DNA from: Caulobacterales bacterium
Lineage (GTDB): Bacteria > Pseudomonadota > Alphaproteobacteria > Caulobacterales > Caulobacteraceae
Reading direction: 5' to 3'
NCBI GenBank assembly: GCA_016234625.1
Contig: JACRBD010000309.1
Span: 1-36,937 of the forward strand
Length of the DNA: 36,937 nucleotides
Positions 20,548 to 29,527 of this stretch are shown piece by piece. Every line of letters starts with the position of its first letter. Position 1 is the stretch's first letter. Below the pieces are notes generated by a model. The model was not told where the DNA came from. It saw only the letters and a program-made list of their open reading frames with translations, and ran no database searches. A program made the position numbers and the translations under genes.

Positions 20548-20677
20548 TTCGTCATCGTCGGACTTGTTCCGACGACCCATGATCTCGCTATCGACCGAAT
20601 GGGGCAGGCGCGACCGCCGCGTCCACTCGCGCGGCGCCGTGTGCTTGGGTCGTCGGAACAAGTCCGACGATGACGGA
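20548..20677. repeat. Intergenic inverted-repeat element, family C
   Basis: 29-bp perfect inverted repeat GTCATCGTCGGACTTGTTCCGACGACCCA (20551-20579) / TGGGTCGTCGGAACAAGTCCGACGATGAC (20646-20674), each arm containing GTCGGA-cttgt-TCCGAC; between convergent phaC and GNAT. Confidence 0.92.
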
Positions 20678-20689
20678 TGGGGGTTTGCG

Positions 20690-21133
20690 TCAGAGATAGA
20701 GCTCGAACTTCGGCCGTTCCCAGCTGATGCCATCGCCTGGCGGGCTCACGCCGATGTCGACCGCCCCCATCCGCCGATAGAACCCCGCCGCTTCCGGATT
20801 GGAGCTGATCACCACCCGCGTCGCGCCCAGGGCCCTCGCCCGAGCGGCCATATGCTCGAGCAGGCGGCGGCCAAGACCCGTCCCCTGGCTGTCGTTGGCG
20901 GTGAAGAACAGGTCCAGCTCCTGATCCGCGCCATGCGGGATCAGGGCGTAGAACCCCGCGACCGCGCCGTCGTCCTCCGCCACCCAGACCTCATGGCCAT
21001 CGTCTGGCACCGACCAGCCACCGGCGAAGGCGACGATCATCGCCCGGGCCTCGGCCCGCTCGTAGCCGTTGCTCCCCGCCATCATCGCCCGCAGGGCCGG
21101 CGTGTCGGCGGGGATAGCCCGCCGGACAGTCAC
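20690..21133 (-). CDS. GNAT family N-acetyltransferase
   Basis: GTG start [21 protein letters not shown]...[48 protein letters not shown] overlap with argC stop. Confidence 0.87.
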   Translation of the reverse strand: MTVRRAIPADTPALRAMMAGSNGYERAEARAMIVAFAGGWSVPDDGHEVWVAEDDGAVAGFYALIPHGADQELDLFFTANDSQGTGLGRRLLEHMAARARALGATRVVISSNPEAAGFYRRMGAVDIGVSPPGDGISWERPKFELYL

Positions 21134-22080
21134 AGGCCGGCGGCCTCGGGCAGGCCGAGCATCAGATTCAGGTTTTGCACCGCCGCGCCGCTGGCGCCCT
21201 TGCCCAGGTTGTCCAGCTGGGCCACCAGCCGCGCCTGGCGGCCGGTCTCGGAGCCGAACACGTACAGCTTCATGCGGTTGGTGCCATTGAGCCCCTCGGG
21301 GTCGAGGGTCTTCAGCGCTTCGCATTCCTTGAGGGGCACGACCTCGACGAAGACCTCGCCGCGATAATGCTGCTGCAGCGCCGCGTGGATGTCGCGCAGG
21401 TCCGGCCCGGCGCCGACCTGGTCCAGGTGCAGAGGCAGCTCAACCAGCATGCCCTGGGCGTAGCGGCCGACCGAGGGCGCGAACAATGGCCGGGTCAGGA
21501 GGCCCGCGCGGACCTGGATTTCGGGCACATGCTTGTGCTCCAGCCCCAGGGCGTAAATCCGGTAGGGAACGGTTGTATAGGACGGGCCGCCCACGTCCTC
21601 GAACTCGGCGATCATCGCCTTGCCGCCGCCGGTGTAGCCGCTGATGGCGTTGATGCTGACGGCGAAGTCGGCCGGCATCAGGCCGGCCTGGATCAACGGC
21701 CGGACCAGGGCGATGGCGCCGGTCGAGTAGCAGCCGGGGTTGGACACCCGCCTGGCCGCCTTGACCGCCGCCCGCTGGCTCTTGCAGAGTTCCGGAAAGC
21801 CGAAGGTCCAGCCTTCGGCCGTGCGGTGGGCCGTCGAGGCGTCGATGACCTTGACCGCCGGATTGCTGATCAGGCCGACCGCCTCCCGCGCGGCATCGTC
21901 GGGCAGGCAGAGGATCACCACATCAGCAGCGTTGAGCAGCTCCGCCCGGGCGCCGGCGTCCTTGCGGCGCTCCGGCGCGATCGACAGCAGCTCGAGATCC
22001 GAGCGGCCAGCCAGCCGCTCGCGGATCTGCAGGCCGGTGGTGCCGGCTTCGCCATCGATGAAGACCTTGGGCGTGGTCAT
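21130..22080 (-). CDS. argC: N-acetyl-gamma-glutamyl-phosphate reductase
   Basis: [34 protein letters not shown]...[19 protein letters not shown]; ArgC type 2. Confidence 0.94.
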   Translation of the reverse strand: MTTPKVFIDGEAGTTGLQIRERLAGRSDLELLSIAPERRKDAGARAELLNAADVVILCLPDDAAREAVGLISNPAVKVIDASTAHRTAEGWTFGFPELCKSQRAAVKAARRVSNPGCYSTGAIALVRPLIQAGLMPADFAVSINAISGYTGGGKAMIAEFEDVGGPSYTTVPYRIYALGLEHKHVPEIQVRAGLLTRPLFAPSVGRYAQGMLVELPLHLDQVGAGPDLRDIHAALQQHYRGEVFVEVVPLKECEALKTLDPEGLNGTNRMKLYVFGSETGRQARLVAQLDNLGKGASGAAVQNLNLMLGLPEAAGL

Positions 22081-22099
22081 CTGTTTGGTTGCTCCACAC

Positions 22100-22216
22100 T
22101 GCGTGGTTCGACACGCGACCTGCGGTCGCTGCTCACCATGACGAACGTTTCAACGGCCACTCATGTTCGTCATCCTGAGCAGGCCCGAAGGGCCGTGTCG
22201 AAGGACGCACGAACGC
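22100..22216. repeat. Intergenic inverted-repeat element, family B copy 2
   Basis: gcgtggttcgacacgcgacctgcggtcgctgctcaccatgacg...cgtcatcctgagcaggcccgaagggccgtgtcgaaggacgcacgaacgca; near-identical 3' arm to copy 1. Confidence 0.85.
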
Positions 22217-22256
22217 AAAAAGAAAAAGGGCGCCCCGGTTTCCCGAAGCGCCCTTT
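22217..22256 (-). terminator. Rho-independent terminator downstream of rpsI
   Basis: Reverse strand AAAGGGCGC-ttcgggaaaccggg-GCGCCCTTT followed by TTCTTTTT. Confidence 0.8.
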
Positions 22257-22278
22257 CGCAAAACAGGTTCGCGAACGA

Positions 22279-22749
22279 CTAGCGCTTCGAGAACTGGAAG
22301 CTCTTGCGGGCCTTGGCCTTGCCGTACTTCTTCCGCTCGACCACGCGGCTGTCGCGGGTCAGGAAGCCGTGCGGCTTGAGAGCCAGACGCAGGGTGGGCT
22401 CGTAGTAGGTCAGGGCCTTGGAGATGCCGTGGCGCACGGCGCCGGCCTGGCCGCTGAGGCCCGAACCTTCAACCGTGACGATGACGTCGAACTGGCCGAC
22501 CCGGTCGGTGACCTGGAAGGGCTGGGCGAGCATCATGCGCAGCACGGGGCGGGCGAAGTAAACTTCCTGGTCCCGGCCGTTGATGGTGATCGAACCCTTG
22601 CCCGGCTTGATCCAGACGCGGGCGATGGCGTTCTTGCGCTTGCCGGTGGCGTAGGCGCGACCGAACTTGTCCAGCTTCTGGACCGCGGGCGCGGCTTCCG
22701 GAGCGGACGAGAGGCTTTGCAGAGCCTCGAAACCTTGAGCTTCGGCCAT
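22279..22749 (-). CDS. rpsI: 30S ribosomal protein S9
   Basis: '[28 protein letters not shown]...[41 protein letters not shown]'. Confidence 0.98.
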   Translation of the reverse strand: MAEAQGFEALQSLSSAPEAAPAVQKLDKFGRAYATGKRKNAIARVWIKPGKGSITINGRDQEVYFARPVLRMMLAQPFQVTDRVGQFDVIVTVEGSGLSGQAGAVRHGISKALTYYEPTLRLALKPHGFLTRDSRVVERKKYGKAKARKSFQFSKR

Positions 22750-22752
22750 GAT

Positions 22753-23226
22753 CTATTGGCTCCGGACGTTCTTGGCGTTCATAGCGGCGAACGCGATGGG
22801 CTCAGGGCTTTGCGCCTGGTGGGTGTGCTCGGCGCCGTTGAAGATGCGCAGGTGGGTCAGCTGCTTGCGGGCAAGCGGGCTTTCCTTGGGCAGCATGCGC
22901 TCGACGGCCTTTTCCAGCACGCGCTCGGGGAAGCGGCCCGAGAGCTGCTTGCCGGCGGTGATCTGCTTGATGCCGCCCGGGTGGCCGGTGTGGCGGTAGT
23001 AGATCTTCTGGTCGAGCTTGCGGCCGGTGAACTTCACCTTGTCGGCGTTGACCACGACGACGTAGTCGCCGCAATCGACGTTGGGGGTGTAGTCAGGGCG
23101 GTGCTTGCCGCGAAGACGCATGGCGATGAACGACGCGAGGCGGCCAACGACCACATTCTCGGCGTCGATCACGATCCACTTCTTCTCGACCTCGGCGGGC
23201 TTCAACGAAGCCGTGGTCTTCATCAT
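22753..23226 (-). CDS. rplM: 50S ribosomal protein L13
   Basis: '[69 protein letters not shown]'. Confidence 0.98.
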   Translation of the reverse strand: MMKTTASLKPAEVEKKWIVIDAENVVVGRLASFIAMRLRGKHRPDYTPNVDCGDYVVVVNADKVKFTGRKLDQKIYYRHTGHPGGIKQITAGKQLSGRFPERVLEKAVERMLPKESPLARKQLTHLRIFNGAEHTHQAQSPEPIAFAAMNAKNVRSQ

Positions 23227-23454
23227 GGGACTGATCCGTTGCAGGCGGAGACAAGCGGTCCCCGACGTGAGGGCGCGCTGTTACCCGCGACGATTCCGTC
23301 TGTCAACACAGGCGCACATCGCTTTCGCCGGAAACCGTTGCCGCATAAGGGAAAACTTTCGTGCGGTACGGTAATACCGAATCCAACGCGCGCGGCCGTA
23401 GTGACACCGTCACACGGGACGTCTAGCGATGGGTCGTTCGTCCGGAGTCCCTCG

Positions 23455-24855
23455 ATGACCATTTCCCGCCGCCGCCTGCTCGGCGCCGCCTCCGCCTCTC
23501 TCGCCTTTGGCGGCCTGGCCTGCGCCCAGGACGGGTCGGGGAGTTACCGCAACGAGGTGGAGGGCTACGGGCCGCTCAAGCCGGATCCCAATGGCGTCTT
23601 CGACCTGCCAGAGGGATTCTCCTATCGCGTGGTGTCGTTCGCCGGCCAGACCATGGACGACGGCTATGTCACCCCGGGCCGGGCCGACGGCATGGCCTGT
23701 TTCGCGGGGCGCGGCTCGCGCGTCATCCTGATGCGCAACCACGAGAACGGCTACAAGCAGGTCAATCTGGGCCCGCTCGGCATCGGGCGAAGCGTGAGGA
23801 AGCGACCCAAGCCGGAAAAGGTGTTCGACCTCGACCCGTCCGGCGAGCCGATGCCCGGCGGGGTGACCCGGCTGGTCTGGGACACCAGGGCGCAGAAGCT
23901 GATCAAGCAGGAGATGGCCCTCTTCGGCACCTCGACCAACTGCAGCGGCGGGGCCACGCCGTGGGGCAGCTGGCTGACCTGCGAGGAGACCACCAATGGC
24001 CCCAAGGAGGGCCTGGGCAAGGCGCACGGCTGGGTGTTCGAGGTTCCGGCAAAGGGGCGCGGCCTGGTCGACCCGGTTCCGCTCAAGGGCATGGGCCGAT
24101 TCCTGCACGAGGCGGCGGCCATCGATCCGGCGACCGGCATCGTCTATCTGACCGAGGACGCCCCCTCCCCCGACCGCGCGGGGCTGTTCTATCGCTACAT
24201 CCCCAACACGCCCGGCCAGCTGGCCCTGGGCGGCCGGCTGCAGGCCCTGGCCTTCAGGGACCAGCCCGGCGCCGACGCCCGCAACTGGGACGGCAAGGTG
24301 TCCTGGAAGCAGGGCGATGTCCGCCAGACGACCTGGATCGACCTTGAGGACGTCGAGTCGCCGAACGATGACCTGCGCTTCCGCGGCCACGCCGCCGGCG
24401 CGGTGATCGTCGGGCGTGGCGAAGGCATCTTCTGGGGCAAGGGCGAGGCCTGGTTCACCTGCACCAACAGCGGGCCGGGCAAGCACGGCCAGATCCTGCG
24501 CTATCGGCCCAGCCCCGCCGAAGGCCAGCCGGGCGAGGCGGACGCTCCCGGAACCGTCGAGCTGTTCCTGGAATCGACCGATGACCGGGTGATGGACTAT
24601 CCCGACAACATCACCGTGGCCCCGAACGGCCATCTGATGGTCTGCGAGGACCGCTATTCGGACGTCCTGCGCAACCACCTGCGGGGGGTCACGCCGGACG
24701 GCAAGGTCTATGCGCTCGGGCGCAACGTCTACAAGGACAACGCCGAACTGGCCGGCGTCTGTTTCTCGCCGGACGGTGGGACGATGTTCGTCAACATCTA
24801 CTCGCCGGGGATCACCCTGGCGGTGACCGGCCCCTGGGCGTCGCTGAAAACCTAG
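23455..24855 (+). CDS. PhoX-like/DUF839 phosphatase-family protein, probable Tat substrate
   Basis: [25 protein letters not shown] (twin-arginine); '[17 protein letters not shown]', '[22 protein letters not shown]', '[18 protein letters not shown]'. Confidence 0.85.
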   Translation: MTISRRRLLGAASASLAFGGLACAQDGSGSYRNEVEGYGPLKPDPNGVFDLPEGFSYRVVSFAGQTMDDGYVTPGRADGMACFAGRGSRVILMRNHENGYKQVNLGPLGIGRSVRKRPKPEKVFDLDPSGEPMPGGVTRLVWDTRAQKLIKQEMALFGTSTNCSGGATPWGSWLTCEETTNGPKEGLGKAHGWVFEVPAKGRGLVDPVPLKGMGRFLHEAAAIDPATGIVYLTEDAPSPDRAGLFYRYIPNTPGQLALGGRLQALAFRDQPGADARNWDGKVSWKQGDVRQTTWIDLEDVESPNDDLRFRGHAAGAVIVGRGEGIFWGKGEAWFTCTNSGPGKHGQILRYRPSPAEGQPGEADAPGTVELFLESTDDRVMDYPDNITVAPNGHLMVCEDRYSDVLRNHLRGVTPDGKVYALGRNVYKDNAELAGVCFSPDGGTMFVNIYSPGITLAVTGPWASLKT

Positions 24856-25883
24856 AGCCGCCGCACCCGCCAGGCGAAGGCGGTGGCGACGGTCAGCAGG
24901 GCCACAGCCCCGAGCTGATGCAGCACGCCCAGCCAGAGGGGCACGCCGGCCATCAGGGTCGCCACGCCCAGCACCGCCTGCAGCAGCGCCACGCCGCCGA
25001 TGGCGAGGGCCATCGCCCGGCCGTCGGGCGACAGATAGCGGTCGCGCCAGCTCAGCCCGGCCACGGTCAGCGCCCCGGCCAGCAACAGATAGCCGCCGAT
25101 GCGGTGGTGCAGCTGCACCGAGGCCTGGTTGTGCGCCAGCGTGGCCCAGACGCTCTCGCCGGCGTAGGTTTGGGGAAACAGATGGCCGCCCATCAGCGGC
25201 CAGTCGTTGTAGATCAGGCCGGCGTCGGCCCCGGCGACCAGGGCGCCCAGCAGGCTCTGCAGGAACACCGCGCCGAGAAACACCAGCGAGCCGACACGCC
25301 AGCGGGTCGGGTTGCCCTGCCGGGGCTGGCCGGCCTCGGCGTCCAGTGCGGTCCAGATCAGCAGCCCGTACAGCGCCAGCGCCAGGCCCAGATGGGTCGC
25401 CAGCCGCTCGGGGGCGACCGAGACCCGGCCGGCCAGGCCGCTGGCCACCATCCACCAGCCGACCGCCCCCTGCAGCCCGCCCAGGCCCAGCATGGCCCCG
25501 CAGCGCCAGATCAGCCGGCGCGGAATGCTCTTGCGGAACAGGAAGACCACGAACGGGATGGCGAAGGCCGCGCCGACGAGCCGGCCCAGCAGCCGGTGGG
25601 TCCACTCCCACCAGTAGATGGCCTTGAAGTCGCCCAGGGTCATGCCCCGGTTGACCTGCTGGTACTGCGGGATCCGCTGGTACCTGGCGAACTCGGCCTG
25701 CCAGCCCTCCTCGCCCATCGGCGGAACGGCGCCGGTGACCGGCTTCCACTCTGTGATCGACAGGCCCGAGCCGGTCAGCCGCGTCGCGCCGCCCACCACC
25801 ACCATCGCCAGCACCAGGGCCGCGACGGCCAGCAGCCAGACGGCGACCGGGCGAGACCGGTCCGAACGCAGGAAAGAGGTCAT
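24852..25883 (-). CDS. ctaA: Heme A synthase (COX15/CtaA)
   Basis: '[51 protein letters not shown]...[15 protein letters not shown]'. Confidence 0.94.
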   Translation of the reverse strand: MTSFLRSDRSRPVAVWLLAVAALVLAMVVVGGATRLTGSGLSITEWKPVTGAVPPMGEEGWQAEFARYQRIPQYQQVNRGMTLGDFKAIYWWEWTHRLLGRLVGAAFAIPFVVFLFRKSIPRRLIWRCGAMLGLGGLQGAVGWWMVASGLAGRVSVAPERLATHLGLALALYGLLIWTALDAEAGQPRQGNPTRWRVGSLVFLGAVFLQSLLGALVAGADAGLIYNDWPLMGGHLFPQTYAGESVWATLAHNQASVQLHHRIGGYLLLAGALTVAGLSWRDRYLSPDGRAMALAIGGVALLQAVLGVATLMAGVPLWLGVLHQLGAVALLTVATAFAWRVRRL

Positions 25884-25993
25884 GACGCGTCTTTCAGGGG
25901 CGCGAAGCGCTTACAGGGCGCGGTTCCCTACGCCGCTCGCGCGACGGGGTCCAGAGCGGTGACGTGGCCCGGTTCGACTGGCATGCTCACCGC

Positions 25994-26242
25994 ATGACGA
26001 GCCTTGGCCTGTTCATTGTCGCGGTGATCGGCCTCGTCGCCGGAGCAGTGGGGCGCGCGATGCTGCTCGGACGGCCTTCCCGGTTCGCCGCGCTGGCGGC
26101 CGGCGTCGCCGGGGCCGTTGTCGGACCGCCCTTGGCCGGGGCGTTGGGCTATCCGCTCACGGCGCTCTGGCAGCTGGCGCTCGCCGCCCTGGCAGGCGCC
26201 ATCATCCTGCTGGGGGCGACGCAGCTCCTGCGGCGGCGCTGA
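25994..26242 (+). CDS. Small membrane protein, divergent YeaQ/GlsB-like
   Basis: MTSLGLFIVAVIGLVAGAVGRAMLLGRPSRFAALAAGVAGAVVGPPLAGALGY...; hydrophobic and alignable with the next ORF. Confidence 0.6.
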   Translation: MTSLGLFIVAVIGLVAGAVGRAMLLGRPSRFAALAAGVAGAVVGPPLAGALGYPLTALWQLALAALAGAIILLGATQLLRRR

Positions 26243-26308
26243 CGGCGGAACCTCGGCAGTCGCCCCGCATTCCTTGGCCTACGGGCAACCCAGGAAGGAA
26301 GCGGGCGC

Positions 26309-26557
26309 ATGGAAGGCATCAACTGGATCGTGGTCATCCTGGTCGGCATCTTCGCCGGCTGGATCGCCGAGCGGATCATGAACCGCAGCCACGGCATTCT
26401 CACCAATCTCATCGTCGGCCTGGTCGGCGCCTTTGTCGGCCACTGGCTGGCCGGCGTGCTGGGCATCGCCTATTCGGGCCTGATCCCCAGCCTGATCGCC
26501 GCGGTGGCCGGCGCGGTGGTCCTGCTGTTCATGCTGGGCCTCTTCAAACGCCGCTAG
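26309..26557 (+). CDS. GlsB/YeaQ/YmgE family membrane protein (transglycosylase-associated)
   Basis: MEGINWIVVILVGIFAGWIAERIMNRSHGILTNLIVGLVGAFVGHWLAGVLGI... Confidence 0.88.
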   Translation: MEGINWIVVILVGIFAGWIAERIMNRSHGILTNLIVGLVGAFVGHWLAGVLGIAYSGLIPSLIAAVAGAVVLLFMLGLFKRR

Positions 26558-26605
26558 GTCTGGCGTAAGGCCCCGGCGGCGGGATCGACCGCCGTCGGAG
26601 GCCCC

Positions 26606-26815
26606 ATGAACCCGCGCATCAGGAAGCTCGTCGGGATGGTCGCCATTCTGCTCTTCCTTGTTCTCTATGTGAGCGCCGCGGTGGCCATCGCCGACCACCT
26701 GCCGAGGCATCCGGCCGTATCGCTGATCTATTTCGCGATCGTCGGCGTGGCCTGGGGCCTGCCGCTGTTTCCGCTGATGAGCTGGATGAACCGGGAGCCG
26801 AAGCCGAAAGATTGA
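26606..26815 (+). CDS. DUF2842 family small membrane protein
   Basis: MNPRIRKLVGMVAILLFLVLYVSAAVAIADHLPRHPAVSLIYFAIVGVAWGLPLFPLMSWM. Confidence 0.8.
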   Translation: MNPRIRKLVGMVAILLFLVLYVSAAVAIADHLPRHPAVSLIYFAIVGVAWGLPLFPLMSWMNREPKPKD

Positions 26816-26829
26816 GGCGGGGGAGAAGA

Positions 26830-26906
<77 letters not shown>

Positions 26907-26985
26907 ACATCTTCTCCGGGGGCCGCGAACGACCACCGTGGGGAGCGCCCTTATAGGGACCGACCCCGGCCCCGGCAACTCGAAT

Positions 26986-27405
26986 TCAGCGGCCCTTGAG
27001 CAGCCCGTCGAGACGGGCCTTCACCGCCTCCAGATCGGCCAGGGCGAAGCTCAGCCGATCGCGCGCCTCGCCGCCGAGATCCACCGCGTTCTCAGGCGCG
27101 AAGGCCGCTTCCGCGATGGCTGACGGGGCCGGGATGCCATCGCCGGCGCCGGCCAGCCGACGGACGCCCTGCTCCTTGTGCAGCTTCTGCACGCCCTTGA
27201 TCGTGTAACCCTCGTCATGCAGCAGGGCGCGCACCCCGCGCAGCACGGCGATGTCCTGCGGCCGGTAGAACCTCCGGCCGCCGGCCCGTTTCATCGGGCG
27301 GATGAACGAGAACTTGGTCTCCCAGAAACGAAGAACGTGCTGGGGCACGCCGAGCTCGTCGGCGGCTTCCGAGATGGTGCGGAAGGCGTGGGGGCCCTTC
27401 GCCAC
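26986..27405 (-). CDS. MerR family transcriptional regulator
   Basis: 'FRTISEAADELGVPQHVLRFWETKFSFIRPMKRAGGRRFYRPQDIAVLRGVRALLHDEGYTIKGVQKL'. Confidence 0.92.
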   Translation of the reverse strand: MAKGPHAFRTISEAADELGVPQHVLRFWETKFSFIRPMKRAGGRRFYRPQDIAVLRGVRALLHDEGYTIKGVQKLHKEQGVRRLAGAGDGIPAPSAIAEAAFAPENAVDLGGEARDRLSFALADLEAVKARLDGLLKGR

Positions 27406-27413
27406 CGGGGGCC

Positions 27414-27716
27414 CTAGTCGCTCAGGGCGCGGTCGATCCGCGCCTTCATGACCTGCGAGGCGCGGAAACCGATCACCCGGCGGGGCTCGATCTCGGCCGG
27501 CTCGCCGGTCTTGGGATTACGCCCCATGCGGGCGCGTTTGGCGCGGACCTGGAACACGCCGAAGCCGGACAGTTTGACGGTTTCGCCGCGCTCGAGCGCT
27601 TCAGCCACCAGGTCCAGCGTGCGCTCGACCAGGCCGCCGCAATCCTGGCGGGTCAGTCCGACTTCTTCGTGGACCGCTTCCGTCAGTTCCGCCCGCGTAA
27701 GGGTTTCGCCCTTCAT
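27414..27716 (-). CDS. ihfA: Integration host factor subunit alpha
   Basis: MKGETLTRAELTEAVHEEVGLTRQDCGGLVERTLDLVAEALERGETVKLSGFGVFQVRAKRARMGRNPKTGEPAEI. Confidence 0.95.
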   Translation of the reverse strand: MKGETLTRAELTEAVHEEVGLTRQDCGGLVERTLDLVAEALERGETVKLSGFGVFQVRAKRARMGRNPKTGEPAEIEPRRVIGFRASQVMKARIDRALSD

Positions 27717-28382
27717 GCCCCGCTCCCAGCCCTGATAACCATCAGGTGCATGAGCCGATTGGCCCGTCAAGTCAAAGGGTTCCCGCCGCCAGCGGATTTG
27801 GCGTGCACGGCTTCGCCGCTTCACTGGCCAGGCCTTGTGAAGGTGGGGAGGGCGCGGAGCGCTTCGACCTCAGCGGGTGCTGAGGGGGTGGTAGGTGTTC
27901 TGAGAGTGCCGAGGCCGTCACGCTCCGCGAAGTCCGTTATCCGGGTGCTGCGGTAGGCAGCCCGCTTAAGGCTTAGCCGCATCGACCCCCGGCGGGCGGG
28001 TGGTGGCTAACCATCCCCGGAACGCATGCGTAACCCCCGCATGCCTGCCGCTCATCCGGCCAGGGGTCGTTCGGTTCCAGCTCCGTCGCGATGCCACTGG
28101 CGGCGACGGAGCGCCTTCACGACTGGCGCCAACGAACTTCCCGCTCGAACTCCACCCCGCCGCCGCATCGGATCGCCTGGCCTAGCGCCCTCCCCGTGCA
28201 GCGGGATGAGGGGAAGAATAGGGGCGGTGCGGAGGGTGATGCGTATTCGCGGTTTTCCCTCGGCGTTGTCCTAAAAGACGTCAACGAAATCAAACGCTTG
28301 TGAATCGTGAGTCCGCCATCCCCCACGGCGCAGGGACCTGGGCCAACGGCGAGACCCGCCATTGACCGCTTGGCGGAGCATG

Positions 28383-28482
28383 ATTTCGGGGACCGGTTGA
28401 ACTCAAGAACGGGCTTCGCCCGCCGCGACGCGGCAGCCCGAAGGGCGTCCTTGACTTCGACCGGCCCCCGAAAAGACCATTC
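28383..28482. repeat. Long imperfect inverted repeat between fabH and ihfA
   Basis: tttcggggaccggttgaactcaagaacgggcttcgcccgc ... agcccgaagggcgtccttgacttcgaccggcccccgaaaa: arms of ~39 bp with few mismatches. Confidence 0.85.
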
Positions 28483-28549
28483 CATCAAGCGCTCGATGGG
28501 GCGCAGTGACCCGGGCTTTGAGCGGCAAAGCGGACGGCTCTGTCGGGCC

Positions 28550-29527
28550 CTACAGCCGAATAACGCAGGCGCCCCAGGTCAGGCCGCCGCCCATGGCCTC
28601 GATCAGCAACAGGTCGCCCTTCTTGATCCGGCCGTCGGCCATGCCGTGGGCCCAGGCCAGCGGGATCGAGGCGGCCGAGGTGTTGGCGTGGTCGGCGACG
28701 GTCTGGATAACCTTCTGCTCGTCGATGCCCAGCCGGTGGGCGACGCCCTTGAGGATGCGCTCATTGGCCTGGTGCGGGATGAACCAGTCGATGTCCGACA
28801 CCTGGATGCCGGCCTGGGCGGCCGCGGCCACGACCGCTTCGGAGATGTTGATCACCGCGTGCTTGAAGACCTGGTTGCCCAGCATGCGCAGCTTGCCGAC
28901 CGTGCCGGTGGTCGACGGGCCGCCGTCGACATAGAGCAGGTCCTGTTTGGTCCCGTCGCAGCGCAGGGCAAAGCCCAGCAGGCCGCGGTCGGCGGTGGTC
29001 CCCTCGCCTTCGCCCGGCTCCAGCACCACGGCGCCGGCGCCGTCGCCGAACAGCACGCAGGTGCCGCGATCGGTCCAGTCCATCAGCCGGGTCATGGTCT
29101 CGGCCCCGATCACCAGGGCGCATTTGGAATGCCCGCGCCCGACGAAGCCGTCAGCGACGGTCAGGGCGTAGACGAAGCCAGAGCAGACGGCCTGGACATC
29201 GAAGGCGATGCCCACGGGACAGCCCAGCTTGCGCTGGACGATGGCGGCGGTGGCCGGGAAGGTCAGGTCGGCGGTGGTGGTGGCGACCACGATCAGATCG
29301 ACATCGGCGGCGGTCTTGCCGGCGGCCTCCAGGGCCTTCTTCGCCGCCTCGACGGCGAGGTCGGACACGGCCTGGTCTTCCGAGGCGCGATGGCGCTGAC
29401 GGATGCCGGTGCGTTCGCGCACCCAGTCGTCCGTGGTGTCGACAATCTTGGCCAGGTCGTCGTTGGTCACGATGGTCTCGGGAAGATACCCGCCCACCCC
29501 GGTCACGACGCTACGCAGAACACTCAC
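28550..29527 (-). CDS. fabH: 3-oxoacyl-ACP synthase III
   Basis: 'VTGVGGYLPETIVTNDDLAKIVDTTDDWVRERTGIRQRHRA...VQAVCSGFVYAL...HQANERI'. GTG start overlapping plsX stop. Confidence 0.96.
   Translation of the reverse strand: MSVLRSVVTGVGGYLPETIVTNDDLAKIVDTTDDWVRERTGIRQRHRASEDQAVSDLAVEAAKKALEAAGKTAADVDLIVVATTTADLTFPATAAIVQRKLGCPVGIAFDVQAVCSGFVYALTVADGFVGRGHSKCALVIGAETMTRLMDWTDRGTCVLFGDGAGAVVLEPGEGEGTTADRGLLGFALRCDGTKQDLLYVDGGPSTTGTVGKLRMLGNQVFKHAVINISEAVVAAAAQAGIQVSDIDWFIPHQANERILKGVAHRLGIDEQKVIQTVADHANTSAASIPLAWAHGMADGRIKKGDLLLIEAMGGGLTWGACVIRL

Noticed and set aside
23410-25749. 779-aa minus ORF spanning the PhoX-like gene and ctaA
   Set aside because: Reads out of frame through two well-supported genes; composition typical of spurious ORFs.
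28100-28170. Possible tmRNA tag-like reading (gccaacgaacttcccgct, A-N-E-L-P-A)
   Set aside because: Does not match the expected AANDNFAEEFAVAA-type tag; no tRNA-like acceptor or T-arm nearby.
28117-28488. 123-aa minus ORF in the fabH-ihfA gap
   Set aside because: Spans the long inverted repeat and low-complexity sequence; no domain pattern and no convincing ribosome-binding site.
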